Notes: generated from the letters alone by a model not told the origin. Positions 1-5,703 are shown, counted from the first letter of the stretch. The stretch: 9,564 bases of DNA from Microcaldota archaeon (GCA_016217775.1 JACRGG010000047.1:1-9564), one strand, 5' to 3'. A program made the numbers and translations.

Positions 1-1
1 G

Positions 2-214
2 TACCTGCCCGGCTCGTGCCAGTACCGCGCCGTCAAGGAGCACGAGGAGCAGCACGTCCGCCTCAACCGCCAGGCCTTCCAGGATCGGGTGGCGGACATG
101 CAGACCCGGCTGAAGCAGCTGGCGGCCAATTCGGGCGCCTTCATCACCGAGGGCAATCCCCAGGAAGCCGCCCAGGGCGTGGCGGATTCCCCGTCGAGTT
201 TTTTGCAGGCTTGA
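2..214 (+). CDS. Partial foreign (proteobacterial-looking) ORF at left edge
   Basis: An open frame enters from the window edge and stops at 212-214. The first 64 or so codons are very GC-rich and strongly biased to G/C third positions, unlike everything after about position 200. The peptide contains GSCQYRAVKEHEEQHVRLNR, with an HExxH motif as in zinc-binding secreted proteins of proteobacteria. I do not recognise a specific family. The last residues (about SSFLQA and the stop) come from the archaeal side of a probable junction, so the true C-terminus is not here. Confidence is moderate that this is real coding DNA from another genome and low for any function. Confidence 0.5.
   Translation, partial: YLPGSCQYRAVKEHEEQHVRLNRQAFQDRVADMQTRLKQLAANSGAFITEGNPQEAAQGVADSPSSFLQA
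185..200. other. Probable chimeric junction between two genomes
   Basis: Base composition changes sharply here: bases 1 to about 190 are clearly GC-rich, while the DNA after about 200 has the lower GC and T-rich runs of the rest of the window. A + strand GC-rich reading frame runs into the junction from the left, and a - strand archaeal aldolase frame runs into it from the right before its expected C-terminus. Both are cut at the same place, which fits a misassembly better than a biological insertion. The exact base cannot be set by eye. Confidence 0.65.
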
Positions 215-1083
215 TTTATTATTTCATCCGCGCCAGCCGATGGAGTCAAGCCCAATTTATTTGCTAAATGCGCCCGGGTTTTTTCGACGCTTTCCGCTGA
301 AACGCTGTTTTGCGCGGCCAGCTCCGTCAGCAAGTACTTCAAGTCAACCGGGAACTCTACTTTGAACACGTCGCACAACGGGCTTAAGTCCCGTGCCGTC
401 TGCAAAACTATGCCGAGTTTTTGCTTCGCAAACTCCGGGTTTTTCTTGTCGGTTTTCCGCTGCCCGTTTTCGTCCTTAATGAAGAAAAAACTCATCGGCT
501 CCAAAAGCAGCGGGATTTGCTTGTCCTCGCTTACTTTGTAAATTGTTTCAAGCCGCTTTTTCTGCTCGGCCGCGTGCGCCGGCTCGTTAACGGGGTTGTA
601 GTTGAGCAGCAGCTTGATTGCGCTCGCGCCCAATCCCGCCAAGTAATCAAATGATTTTGCAACGCGCTCGTAGTATTCGCCGCTTCCCCCTTCTTCAATC
701 GGCTCGAAAAACACCAATTCGTTGTTTTTGTCGACCACGCTCGTGCTCGCCTCGAGTTTCAGCAGCAAGCCAGTTCCCTTATCGACGAATTTTACCGCAT
801 CCAACCCGTACGGAGTGGTGTCCAAGAGCATTGCGCTGACGTGTTTTGACGCAACGCGCGCGAACTGCTGTTTTAGCGGGCCGGCTACTTCAATTACCTG
901 CCGTTCGGTGATTGTCTTGGCGTCAACGTTGTTTTTTTTCGCAAGCTCGTCCGCAACCGCTTTTTTAAACGACCCGACTTGGTCTACTGCGAACACTTGG
1001 AAAAAGCCGTTTCTAGTTATTTTCCTGATGGCGGAAACTTTTTTTGCCCCCATTGACTGGAAATAATCTTTTTTCAAAGCCAT
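196..1083 (-). CDS. lacD: LacD-family tagatose/fructose-1,6-bisphosphate aldolase, C-terminus missing
   Basis: Starts at ATG 1083 after a purine-rich GGCGGGTGGG stretch. It runs about 296 codons without a stop until the composition break near 195 and stays open to the window edge. Family marks: MLLDTTPYGLDAV near residue 85-97, GTGLLLKLE near 103-111, GASAIKLLLNY with Lys157, LLLEP near 192-196, and DVFKVEFPVD with Lys241 in the position of the Schiff-base lysine of LacD class I aldolases. These enzymes cleave tagatose-1,6-bisphosphate, often also fructose-1,6-bisphosphate, to dihydroxyacetone phosphate and glyceraldehyde-3-phosphate. LacD proteins are about 325 residues; the last strand and helix of the barrel are absent because of the probable junction. 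The gene lies divergent to a fructose-bisphosphatase, so a role as the FBP aldolase of gluconeogenesis is plausible; this is inference. Confidence 0.75.
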
Positions 1084-1183
1084 TTGCGCCCACCCGCCTT
1101 TTGCCAAGCCGCTAATTCGAAGATAATTAAAAAACGGGTCGGGGATTTTAAAACACGTATGCTAAAAGTAATTGCGTGGGAAA
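1084..1183. promoter_or_regulatory. Divergent promoter region, aldolase / fructose-bisphosphatase
   Basis: This 100-base gap separates two divergent start codons. A TATA-like TTTTAAAA at 1147-1154 lies about 30-37 bases before the + strand ATG at 1184, which fits an archaeal promoter giving a very short leader. A second AT-rich stretch, GATAATTAAAAAAC around 1122-1135, could serve the - strand gene. Assignments rest on sequence shape only. Confidence 0.4.
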
Positions 1184-2098
1184 ATGGCTGAACAGATTTC
1201 TTTAACGCAGCACCTCGGGCAATTGCGTGACAGGGAGCTGGCGCAACTAATCGCCGTTGTTGCCGGCTTATCCGCGGATATCCGCCGCGAGTTTCCGCAC
1301 CGCCTTATTACCGAAAACGCGGTTGAAAACAAGTACGGCGAGTTCACGCGCGAGCTGGATGACTGGACGAACAAGGAGTTTTGCAGGGCGCTTATCGGCT
1401 CTAAATTGGTCAGAAAAGTTTATTCCGAGGAATTGGCGGAACCGCTTTTGGGTGAGCCGGGCGCGCCTTTTGAGGTGACTATGGACCCCCTTGACGGGAG
1501 CAGCAACATAGTCGCCAACAACCCGTTCGGCTCTATTTTCGGCGTTTGGAGAAAAAGCCTGCCCGCAACGGGCCGCGAACAAGTTGCGGCTTTCTTTAAA
1601 TTGTACGGGCCGATAACGACGCTGGTTTACACGACCAGCGAGACGAAAAAAGTCGCGGAGTTTGTAAAGGCGCGCAAGGGCGTTGTCCAATACAATTTAT
1701 TGTACGACGGCCTGACGATTCCCGACGAGGGGAAGGTGTACGGCGTTGGCGGCAATCCATTGGATTTTGATGAAAAATACGGCGGTTTTTTGAAAAGATT
1801 GGTTTTCGGGCACAAGCTAAAAACAAGGTACTGCGGCGCGTTTGTTGCGGATTTTTCGCAAATACTTCATTACGGCGGCTATTTCGGGTATGGCGGAACG
1901 CGCAAGAGCCCGAACGGAAAATTAAGGCTGTTTTTTGAATCCAACCCGATTGCCTTGATTGCCGAGCACGCCGGGGGGAGAAGCAGCGACGGTGGGAAAA
2001 GCATTCTCGACGTGAAATCGGACAATATGGAGCAGCGCGTCCCTACCCACGTCGGGAACAAGCACATTATTGAAGAGCTGGAGGAAACGCTCAAATAG
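1184..2098 (+). CDS. fbp: Class I fructose-1,6-bisphosphatase
   Basis: Removes the 1-phosphate of fructose-1,6-bisphosphate to give fructose-6-phosphate, the committed step of gluconeogenesis, in the cytoplasm. The product is 304 residues from ATG 1184; an in-frame TTG at 1172 is possible but less likely. Motifs seen: SEELAEP (81-87, metal-binding acidic residues), the signature DPLDGSSN (101-108) followed by FGSIFGVW, RYCGAFVADFSQIL (215-228), and KLRLFFESNPIALIAEHAGG (246-265), which matches the conserved C-terminal sugar-phosphate and metal site. Length is slightly shorter than the usual 330-340. Many archaea use other FBPase types (the bifunctional FBP aldolase/phosphatase), so a bacterial/eukaryotic-type class I enzyme beside a LacD aldolase is notable and may reflect transfer. 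The gene is followed by T-rich runs. Confidence 0.93.
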   Translation: MAEQISLTQHLGQLRDRELAQLIAVVAGLSADIRREFPHRLITENAVENKYGEFTRELDDWTNKEFCRALIGSKLVRKVYSEELAEPLLGEPGAPFEVTMDPLDGSSNIVANNPFGSIFGVWRKSLPATGREQVAAFFKLYGPITTLVYTTSETKKVAEFVKARKGVVQYNLLYDGLTIPDEGKVYGVGGNPLDFDEKYGGFLKRLVFGHKLKTRYCGAFVADFSQILHYGGYFGYGGTRKSPNGKLRLFFESNPIALIAEHAGGRSSDGGKSILDVKSDNMEQRVPTHVGNKHIIEELEETLK

Positions 2099-2132
2099 CT
2101 TTTTTTCTTCCGCGAGAACTTTTTTTGTTTTT
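2099..2132 (+). terminator. T-rich terminator after fructose-bisphosphatase
   Basis: Directly after the stop codon there are T runs (about 2100-2106 and 2120-2126, then TTTTT) broken by a short GC stretch. Archaeal transcription ends at U-rich tracts, so this fits the end of the + strand transcript in a convergent gap. Confidence 0.5.
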
Positions 2133-2135
2133 CCA

Positions 2136-2163
2136 AGAAAGCTTTCTGCACGCGTCGCGTGCA
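2136..2163. repeat. Two adjacent palindromes in convergent gap
   Basis: AGAAAGCTTTCT (2136-2147) is a perfect 12-base palindrome. It is followed at once by TGCACGCG-T-CGCGTGCA (2147-2163), a perfect 8-base inverted repeat around one base. They lie between the ends of two converging genes, so they may form transcript-end hairpins for both, or be a protein-binding site. Function is not shown. Confidence 0.5.
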
Positions 2164-2170
2164 CCGCCTT

Positions 2171-2362
2171 TTAGAGCCTGAAAAAGCTTTTTATCCTCTG
2201 CGCCAGCGTTTTCTTCAATTTTTTTGCTTCAATTGGCTCCAGTCGGCTTCCGCCCTCGGAAGGAGTTTCGTTTGTTTCGACAACCTCCCAATCCGGCGGC
2301 CCGGGCGGCTGTTTTTCAAGAATTTGCTTTTTTCTTACTTCAATTAATTTTGGCCTATCCAT
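2171..2362 (-). CDS. Small unknown protein (63 aa), last gene of Ubl-E2 operon
   Basis: I do not recognise a family. It starts at ATG 2362, 18 bases after the E2 stop codon, and is the last gene of the - strand Ubl operon. The product is 63 residues, charged and proline-containing in the middle (PPGPPDWEV), with no predicted membrane segment. It ends in a basic-hydrophobic helix, KKLKKTLAQRIKSFFRL. Its N-terminus, MDRPKLIEVRKKQI, closely resembles MDKPKIVSVVTKKI of the 132-residue protein that opens the divergent arm (3400-3798), and both end in a basic tail with a hydrophobic RxxxFF or RTIFGSLL patch. I infer that the two are related accessory proteins or substrates of the Ubl system. Its position makes it likely to be real despite its size. 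Confidence 0.6.
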   Translation of the reverse strand: MDRPKLIEVRKKQILEKQPPGPPDWEVVETNETPSEGGSRLEPIEAKKLKKTLAQRIKSFFRL

Positions 2363-2380
2363 TTTTTTCAGCTCTTGCCC

Positions 2381-2911
2381 TTATCTTATGATTATGCGCG
2401 GCTTCTTGAATTCCGGCGCGGCGCTTGCCTTCATCGCATCCGGGTTTTGCCTGAAGTAATCCGCGGCCTCCCTGTCGAGGGGGTCGTCGGGATTCGGGTT
2501 TTCCAAAACGCTTTGTATTGCCTTGACGATGTCCGTCAAAGTTTGGCTCGCGCTCCACTTGTTTAACAGCCTAATGCAGACTTTTCCGTCTATCTGCCTG
2601 ATGTTCGGGTGGAATATGGGAGTGAGCCACGCCACTTCCAGCCCGCCGGGGTACGGGTAATCGCGTTTCAAGTCAATTTGCACCTTGTTGTCAAAGCGCT
2701 TGCTTAGCCCGCTTGGGGTTTGGTGCAATGCGGGGGAGTTAATGCTGATTACGTAGCTGGTTTTGTCAAAATTAGATTCGAATTTAATGCTTCCATCGCT
2801 TTCCAGCGCCAAAAACTCGTTTTCGAGCCTGCGCCTCCAAATGCTTTCCGGTAATTGCGGCATACGAGAACAATGCTCGCGCAATCTTTTAATTGCTTTT
2901 AGTTTCCCCAC
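2381..2911 (-). CDS. E2-like ubiquitin-conjugating enzyme
   Basis: Accepts the activated Ubl from E1 as a thioester on Cys112 and passes it to a substrate lysine with a RING partner. The product is 176 residues from GTG 2911. The UBC fold is clear: N-terminal helix RRRLENEFLAL (26-36), YPYPGGLEVAWLTPIFHPNI (85-104) with the HPN motif at 101-103, GKVCIRLLNKWS (109-120) with the catalytic Cys112, then SQTLTDIVKAIQSVLENPNP and DPLDREAADYF, all at normal E2 spacing. An extension of about 20 residues follows the core. GTG 2911 lies one base after the stop of the 34-residue ORF, supporting coupled translation; ATG at 2863 (MPQLPESIW) would also keep the whole fold. Eukaryote-like E2s are rare in archaea. 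I am very sure of the family; substrates are unknown. Confidence 0.95.
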   Translation of the reverse strand: MGKLKAIKRLREHCSRMPQLPESIWRRRLENEFLALESDGSIKFESNFDKTSYVISINSPALHQTPSGLSKRFDNKVQIDLKRDYPYPGGLEVAWLTPIFHPNIRQIDGKVCIRLLNKWSASQTLTDIVKAIQSVLENPNPDDPLDREAADYFRQNPDAMKASAAPEFKKPRIIIR

Positions 2912-2912
2912 T

Positions 2913-3017
2913 TTATTTCTTGTTTTTTATCGTTTCTTTGTTTCGGGCCAAGCGCGCAACTTCCCGCTCCACATATTCCTTTGGTTCTTCCTTTTCTTTC
3001 TTCCACGTTACGGCCAT
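2913..3017 (-). CDS. Tiny ORF (34 aa) between Ubl and E2
   Basis: The Ubl stop codon and an ATG overlap as TAATG at 3019-3015, opening a frame of 34 codons that stops one base before the GTG of E2. The product, starting MAVTWKKEKEEPKEYVEREV, is very rich in Lys, Glu and Arg, probably a single amphipathic helix, and has no cysteine or membrane segment. I know no family for it. The fit between stop and start on both sides is the main evidence that it is translated: without it there would be about 105 bases of unexplained space inside a tight operon. It could be a translation-coupling leader, a small cofactor of Ubl or E2, or chance. Confidence 0.5.
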   Translation of the reverse strand: MAVTWKKEKEEPKEYVEREVARLARNKETIKNKK

Positions 3018-3316
3018 TAGCTTGAATATTTCCCTCGCGTGCTCTTCGAGGATTGGGCTAATCCTTTTTCATATCCTCCGGTGGGGTCCGGCATTAATAG
3101 TAGTTCTTCGCCTTGCTTTAGCCCGGCATCCTTGACGCTTAAGTCCGGGGATAAAATCTTGTTGTCCTTGTTCGCCAGGACGAACCGGTCCTTAAGCTGC
3201 AGGTTTTCGCTCAATACTTCCAGGATGCTTGATATCGTAAACTGCGGTTCTATTGCCAAAACAATTTCCTTTCCCGAAGTCGTGTGTATTACCGTAATGT
3301 TGAATTCATCCGCCAT
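3017..3316 (-). CDS. Ubiquitin-like modifier, proprotein with Gly-Gly and C-terminal tail
   Basis: The 99-residue product has a beta-grasp pattern: strand FNITVIHTTSGKEIVLAI (5-22), helix TISSILEVLSENLQL (27-41), strands DRFVLANKDNKILS, and GLKQGEELLLMPDPTGG (65-81). Gly80-Gly81 sits just after the last strand, as in ubiquitin and related modifiers. It is followed by 18 residues (82-99, YEKGLAQSSKSTRGKYSS) that must be removed before Gly81 can be activated. The divergent arm encodes an Rpn11-like JAMM protease, the obvious maturation enzyme; archaeal homologues in Caldiarchaeum are known to process such precursors. Start ATG 3316 follows a GGGGGG-containing purine stretch. It is the first gene of its operon and its stop overlaps the next ATG. 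The beta-grasp call and the Gly-Gly are visible; attachment to proteins is inferred. Confidence 0.9.
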   Translation of the reverse strand: MADEFNITVIHTTSGKEIVLAIEPQFTISSILEVLSENLQLKDRFVLANKDNKILSPDLSVKDAGLKQGEELLLMPDPTGGYEKGLAQSSKSTRGKYSS

Positions 3317-3399
3317 CGCCTTTTCGCCCCCCTAGCTTTTTTGCCGACGTCCATTTATTATTGTTTTCCACCCACTCTTTTATTAGTGTGGTATTGGGT
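3317..3399. promoter_or_regulatory. Divergent promoter between Ubl operon and JAMM/RING operon
   Basis: The 83-base gap drives both arms of the Ubl locus. ATTTATTATT at 3353-3362 reads as a TATA-like AATAATAAAT on the - strand, about 37-46 bases before the Ubl ATG, leaving room for a short leader with the G-rich run at 3328-3333. TTTTATTAG at 3377-3385 is TATA-like for the + strand, about 20 bases before ATG 3400, suggesting a leaderless or nearly leaderless transcript. A shared regulator could coordinate the two arms. Confidence 0.45.
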
Positions 3400-3798
3400 A
3401 TGGACAAGCCGAAGATAGTGTCAGTAGTGACGAAAAAAATCAGCGAGCTTCCCAACACCGAGGACGACGAGCCCCACTTGAATACATCCATTGTTGATGA
3501 AGGGCAGTTCGCTGAAAAAATCCCTTCCTTGCAAGAGACTCCGCAGCCGGCCCAACAACAGCCTGGCTCTTCTTTGCGGCCAAAAATCGTTTCCCAATTA
3601 AATGCCGCGCCCGCGCAAGATTTTGCTTCCGAGAAAATCCGCGCCCAGCACCTCTCCGACATCACCCCAATCCAGGGGGGAGCGGCCGGCGACCCGCACG
3701 ATTTAGCCAAGAAAATTTGTGAGAAAAAACGGCAGGAAAGCTCGATTTCCTTTAAGGTGCGAACCATTTTCGGTTCGCTGCTTGGCAAAAAGCAATAA
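3400..3798 (+). CDS. Unknown low-complexity protein (132 aa) opening the JAMM/RING operon
   Basis: I do not recognise a family. The ATG at 3400 is preferred over an upstream in-frame TTG at 3361, because it lies at the right distance from a TATA-like element and its N-terminus matches the 63-residue protein at 2171-2362. The product begins MDKPKIVSVVTKKISELP and repeats the motif at 60-65 (RPKIVS). It has an acidic patch (EDDEPH), a Pro/Gln-rich linker (TPQPAQQQPG), and ends in a basic segment with a hydrophobic patch, SFKVRTIFGSLLGKKQ (118-132... approximate). Most of it looks disordered. The JAMM gene starts only four bases after its stop, so both are probably on one transcript. It may be an adaptor, a recruitment factor or a native Ubl substrate; none is shown by the sequence. 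Confidence 0.7.
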   Translation: MDKPKIVSVVTKKISELPNTEDDEPHLNTSIVDEGQFAEKIPSLQETPQPAQQQPGSSLRPKIVSQLNAAPAQDFASEKIRAQHLSDITPIQGGAAGDPHDLAKKICEKKRQESSISFKVRTIFGSLLGKKQ

Positions 3799-3802
3799 GC
3801 GG

Positions 3803-4261
3803 GTGAAACTGGTTTTGGCGGTTGTTTACATGGCTCAAACCGCGCTTGACAAGGCCAAAGCGCATTTTAGCTCCGAGGCGAAAAAAGGTTTGGAGGCAAT
3901 GGGCTTGCTGCTTGGCGAAGTAAACTCGTTTAACGGGAAGGAATATTCTTTTATTGCCGACTATATCACTTCCAAAAACGACGCAACGAGTGTTACCGTG
4001 CGCTTTTCTGAAAACGCGTTCTCCAATTTGGCTGCCGAAATCAATTCAGTTAAGCCAAATCTTGTAGTCGGCTGGGCGCACTCCCACCCCAACTACGGTT
4101 GCTTCCTGTCTTCAACCGACGTGAGCACGCAAAAAAAGTATTTCAGCCAGGGCTACAACGTCGCGCTGGTAATCGACCCCGTTCGGGGGGAAAAAAAGTT
4201 TTTCAAGCTTAATGCAAACGGTTATCAGGAAGTCGGGTTTGCAATAGTACGCAAGTGTTGA
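3803..4261 (+). CDS. Rpn11-like JAMM/MPN metalloprotease (Ubl-processing and deconjugating)
   Basis: A zinc isopeptidase that should trim the Ubl precursor after Gly-Gly and remove Ubl from substrates. The product is 152 residues from GTG 3803. The JAMM site is complete: Glu31 in GLEAMGLLLGE, then HSHPNYGCFLSSTD with His93, His95, Ser103 and Asp106 (HxHx7SxxD). The surrounding VVGWAHSHPNYGCFLSSTD and VALVIDPVRG match eukaryotic Rpn11/Csn5 (WYHSHPGFGCWLS, VVvDPiqs) much better than bacterial JAMM proteins. I chose GTG 3803 over ATG 3830 because the first strand (LVLAVVYMA) is part of the MPN fold; GTG also lies four bases after the upstream stop. The protein is a bare MPN domain with no C-terminal Rpn11 extension, so it may act alone. 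Its end overlaps the RING gene start. Confidence 0.94.
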   Translation: MKLVLAVVYMAQTALDKAKAHFSSEAKKGLEAMGLLLGEVNSFNGKEYSFIADYITSKNDATSVTVRFSENAFSNLAAEINSVKPNLVVGWAHSHPNYGCFLSSTDVSTQKKYFSQGYNVALVIDPVRGEKKFFKLNANGYQEVGFAIVRKC

Positions 4262-5007
4262 GTCAAGTGGCGGCAAAGTTTTTGGTGAAGAAATTCGACG
4301 AGGACCTAGTCGGCTTGGTAAAATCCGGGACTAGCGGCGTCGCGCAAATTTGCGCCCTGATGGGCGTTGAGGAAAAAGACGCGCGCAAGAGAATCGCGCA
4401 GTTAGTGAAGAAAAAACTCTTGGTTTACGACGCGCACTGCGACCTGGCGGGGCTGTCCGTGGACGGGTACTCTTTTTTCGAGGAGAAAAAGCGCAGGGCC
4501 GAAAAACAGGCGGTTCAACTGCCTTCCCCCAGCTCGTTAATCCAGCCTGTTCAAACCAATTTCATTCAATCCCCCCAAGCCGCCGGCGCCAAACAAGGCA
4601 GTCCCGCGGTCGACTTGCACGAATTAATGCGAATCGGGGCGCCTAACGGCGAGCAGAAGAAAAGGCAAAAGCAATTCCCCAAGGCCGCTTCAATCCCCCA
4701 GCCGGCGGCTAGTCGGGTGCAAGAGCCTGCGCCCGCCACAACTCCATTCGCCGAACGCGCCCAATCCACTTCCCCAAGCGATGACAAGTGCGAATTGTGC
4801 AAATCCGCGTTTTCCCTCTCGGTCGGCAAGGGCTCGAGCCCCAAGTTCGGCCATTGTTTTTGCGGCGCGGCGTACCACAAGGACTGCTTTGAGTCGATTG
4901 CGGACAACAACTCTTCCTGCATCCGCTGCGGGCGCAAGCTCGAGTTAAGCGTCGACAAGAAAACCGTCGAGATAGTCAAGGGGATTAAGGACGCTTTTGA
5001 AGACTAG
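4255..5007 (+). CDS. Winged-helix plus RING-type zinc finger protein, candidate E3 ligase
   Basis: The 250-residue product has three parts. Residues 10-60 look like a winged helix (DLVGLVKSGTSGVAQICALM followed by RIAQLVKKKLLVYD). Residues 85-177 form a Pro/Ala/Gln-rich linker. Residues 179-228 form a RING-like finger with eight ligands: Cys179, Cys182, Cys201, Cys203, His208, Cys211, Cys222, Cys225, a C4HC3 order with spacing C-x2-C-x18-C-x-C-x4-H-x2-C-x10-C-x2-C. It ends in an acidic/lysine helix. RING proteins bring charged E2 to substrates; a small RING protein is encoded in the Caldiarchaeum ubiquitin operon. The start is GTG 4255 or TTG 4258; either overlaps the JAMM stop (4259-4261), indicating translational coupling. 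The winged helix could bind DNA, as a regulator of the locus, or a partner protein. E3 activity is inferred. Confidence 0.85.
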   Translation: MLSQVAAKFLVKKFDEDLVGLVKSGTSGVAQICALMGVEEKDARKRIAQLVKKKLLVYDAHCDLAGLSVDGYSFFEEKKRRAEKQAVQLPSPSSLIQPVQTNFIQSPQAAGAKQGSPAVDLHELMRIGAPNGEQKKRQKQFPKAASIPQPAASRVQEPAPATTPFAERAQSTSPSDDKCELCKSAFSLSVGKGSSPKFGHCFCGAAYHKDCFESIADNNSSCIRCGRKLELSVDKKTVEIVKGIKDAFED

Positions 5008-5270
5008 TTTTCTTCCCTAGGGGGCTTTTCTTTTCAATTCACGACCTTAGGCACTTCTTTTGCCCTAGCAAAAGACCTGCGCTAGAAAACTTCTGTTAAC
5101 GCTTTTGCGAATGCAAAATGGTTACGGGCACGGTTTCCCTCGCTTTAAAATGAGGGATGGTTCGTAACGCAATATTTTTTTTACATCGAATAAACCCACG
5201 CCTAACGCCATAGGTAATTCAAAAAAAAAGGTTTAAAGAAAAAAAAGCAAGCGGGCTTGCCGCATTCCTT
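5008..5270. other. Non-coding convergent gap with several hairpins
   Basis: No credible ORF in 263 bases. Short inverted repeats seen: CTAGC/GCTAG (5065-5069 with 5081-5085), TTTTGC/GCAAAA around GAAT (5103-5118), and a nested pair, GTTACG/CGTAAC (5121-5126 with 5163-5168) enclosing CCCTC/GAGGG (5137-5141 with 5152-5156), followed by a T8 run near 5174-5182. This may be a structured transcript end for the + strand operon or a small non-coding RNA. I saw no tRNA cloverleaf, no C/D box pair and no repeat array. Confidence 0.4.
5239..5260 (-). terminator. Hairpin plus T8, end of lipoprotein gene
   Basis: On the - strand, 11 bases after the lipoprotein stop codon, GCAAG-CCCG-CTTGC (5260-5247) can form a 5-base-pair hairpin followed at once by eight T (5246-5239). 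This has the form of an intrinsic terminator; in archaea the T run alone may suffice. Confidence 0.55.
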
Positions 5271-5690
5271 TTAAGAGACTTTTATCGTCCCGCTAAAGCC
5301 AAACCGCTCGGTGGAGTACTTGTATTCCCCGGGCGTGCTGAAAACGTATTCGTAAACCCCGCCCGCGCCCAAGTCGTTTTTTTGAAAACTCTTGTCGTCG
5401 GCGATTATCGTGTACGTAACCCCATCCTCGTTTTTCCAAGCGACTTTCGTCCCGGCGCTGATTTCCAAAACGCTTGGCTTGAACGCGCGGTTAATGATGC
5501 TAACGTTGGCGACTGGAACCGGCGTAGGCGCCGGAGTCGCTGTTGCAATGGCCGTTGGCGTTGGAGTCAGCGCCGCAGTGGGCTCTATTGTTGGCACTGG
5601 AGTCGGCGTTGGCGTCGGCTGCCCGCCGAACCCAAGGCACCCTGCTATCAATACCGTGCTGAACAATGCGATTAAAATAAAGTTCTTCAT
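5271..5690 (-). CDS. Cupredoxin-fold lipoprotein lacking copper ligands
   Basis: The 139-residue product has a signal peptide with a lipobox, LIAGC (14-18, lipid on Cys18), a Pro/Thr-rich spacer at 24-60 (PTPTPTPVPT and similar) typical of archaeal cell-surface proteins, and a plastocyanin-like domain at 61-139: NRAFKPSVLEISAGTKVAW, NEDG, then GEYKYSTERFGFSGTIKV. In blue copper proteins the ligands are His in the loop after W-x-N-x-D and C-x2-H-x2-M near the end. Here the aligned residues are Tyr93, Ser126, Arg129 and Phe132, so all four are lost while the fold-forming residues remain. It probably does not bind type 1 copper and may serve binding or structure at the surface. It lies downstream of E1 but has its own promoter and terminator, so a link to the Ubl system is not implied. 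Confidence 0.85.
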   Translation of the reverse strand: MKNFILIALFSTVLIAGCLGFGGQPTPTPTPVPTIEPTAALTPTPTAIATATPAPTPVPVANVSIINRAFKPSVLEISAGTKVAWKNEDGVTYTIIADDKSFQKNDLGAGGVYEYVFSTPGEYKYSTERFGFSGTIKVS

Positions 5691-5703
5691 ATTCTTGAAT
5701 CAA

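Noticed and set aside
1268..1690. 140-codon - strand ORF inside the fructose-bisphosphatase gene
   Set aside because: It lies fully antisense to a gene with strong family motifs and has no recognisable domain; it is a by-product of GC-rich codons.
3306..3788. 160-codon - strand ORF opposite the 132-residue protein
   Set aside because: Antisense to the + strand frame, which has a better start, a promoter-like box and a motif shared with the 63-residue protein. The - strand product has no coherent domain. Since the 132-residue protein is itself unknown, this is not fully certain.
5008..5270. Possible tRNA or C/D-box guide RNA in the gap
   Set aside because: No cloverleaf with a T-loop GTTCRA motif and no C box/D box pair at proper spacing could be found by eye.
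5520..5630. Repetitive GGCGTTGGAGTCGGC-like DNA suggesting a tandem repeat or CRISPR
   Set aside because: The units are irregular and explained by Pro-Thr codons of the lipoprotein linker; there are no regular spacers.
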